From NCBI GenBank assembly GCA_027576995.1, contig JANBQC010000106.1, positions 1 to 59,036 of the forward strand: a stretch of 59,036 bases of DNA, given 5' to 3'. Both the position numbers and the translations under genes were made by a program. The notes below the pieces were generated by a model that made no database searches, was not told the origin of the DNA, and saw nothing but the letters and a program-made list of their open reading frames with translations. Of the stretch, positions 58,821 through 59,036 are shown piece after piece; the stretch's first letter is position 1, and every line of letters starts with the position of its first letter. This DNA comes from Dimargaris cristalligena (Eukaryota > Kickxellomycota > Dimargaritomycetes > Dimargaritales > Dimargaritaceae).

Positions 58821-59003
58821 CCCCTGACGAGTAAATAAACCCCTGCCCCTGCCCCTGATGAGTATAGTCATTTTTTCCTCCATTTTCATTATTATATTGT
58901 TTTTTCTATTATTATATTTTATACCCTTGACTATGATACACCCCTGCCCCTAACCGGATAATACCCCTGCATTCACACTGCCCCTGGCCCGACTGCACCC
59001 CTG
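58821..59003. repeat. CCCCTG short-motif cluster at the window edge
   Basis: Eight CCCCTG units occur on the plus strand (58821, 58840, 58846, 58852, 58941, 58964, 58981, 58998), three of them directly tandem. The flanks CCCCTGACGAGTA and CCCCTGATGAGTA are near-repeats of each other. It may continue beyond the window. It does not match the common fungal telomere unit. Confidence 0.7.
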
Positions 59004-59036
59004 TTCAAAGAATAGCTAACAATAGCTTTCTCCCTT

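Noticed and set aside
58821..59003. Telomere end at the right edge
   Set aside because: The motif CCCCTG is dispersed and does not form the regular short arrays of fungal telomeres. Only one CCCTAA-like string is present.

Overview
The window reads as nuclear DNA of a fungus outside the well-studied yeasts and moulds. Conserved eukaryotic genes are broken by short GT-AG introns with GTAAGT-like donors. The gene set (ARL8-type GTPase, CCDC6-type coiled coil, CHMP7, 7TM-RGS receptor, TspO pair, NCLX-like exchanger) fits an early-diverging lineage better than Ascomycota. A Zoopagomycota or Kickxellomycotina-like source is a guess from this gene content. No prokaryotic operons, tRNA, rRNA or CRISPR arrays were recognised.

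Layout. 0.5-5.65 kb (minus): a many-exon gene for a helix-rich protein I cannot name. 6.7-9.0 kb (minus): PP2A scaffold subunit A. 10.5-12.4 kb (minus): CCDC6/DUF2046 coiled-coil protein. It is divergent from 13.3-14.1 kb (plus), a basic low-complexity protein ending in a SOSS-C/INIP-like tail. 15.3-16.1 kb: an orphan acidic secreted protein. 16.1-21.5 kb: AT-rich and apparently gene-free, with one perfect inverted repeat. 21.6-23.4 kb: intronless 7TM receptor with an RGS domain. 26.5-29.4 kb: two tandem TspO/MBR genes. 31.0-31.35 kb: a two-exon 66-residue protein. 33.3-34.4 kb: ARL8 GTPase. 36.3-37.5 kb: DGAT2-family acyltransferase. 38.1-40.5 kb: CHMP7 (ESCRT-III). 40.9-41.1 kb: MOZART1. 41.8-42.9 kb: mitochondrial bL27. 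45-48 kb: long pyrimidine-rich leader of a giant cation/Ca2+ exchanger (48.1-53.4 kb). 54.2-55.3 kb (minus): porphobilinogen deaminase, divergent from 56.0-58.0 kb, a ZNHIT2-like HIT zinc-finger protein. The right edge carries a CCCCTG motif cluster.

The genes do not form a pathway cluster. They are mostly housekeeping genes separated by 0.4-5.5 kb spacers rich in homopolymer and microsatellite tracts. Recurrent themes are endomembrane and nuclear-envelope traffic (ARL8, CHMP7, CCDC6-like), lipid and porphyrin handling (DGAT2, TspO x2, HMBS) and signalling (PP2A-A, 7TM-RGS, exchanger). Co-regulation is not shown. Exon borders were placed by eye from splice consensus, reading-frame continuity and family conservation.
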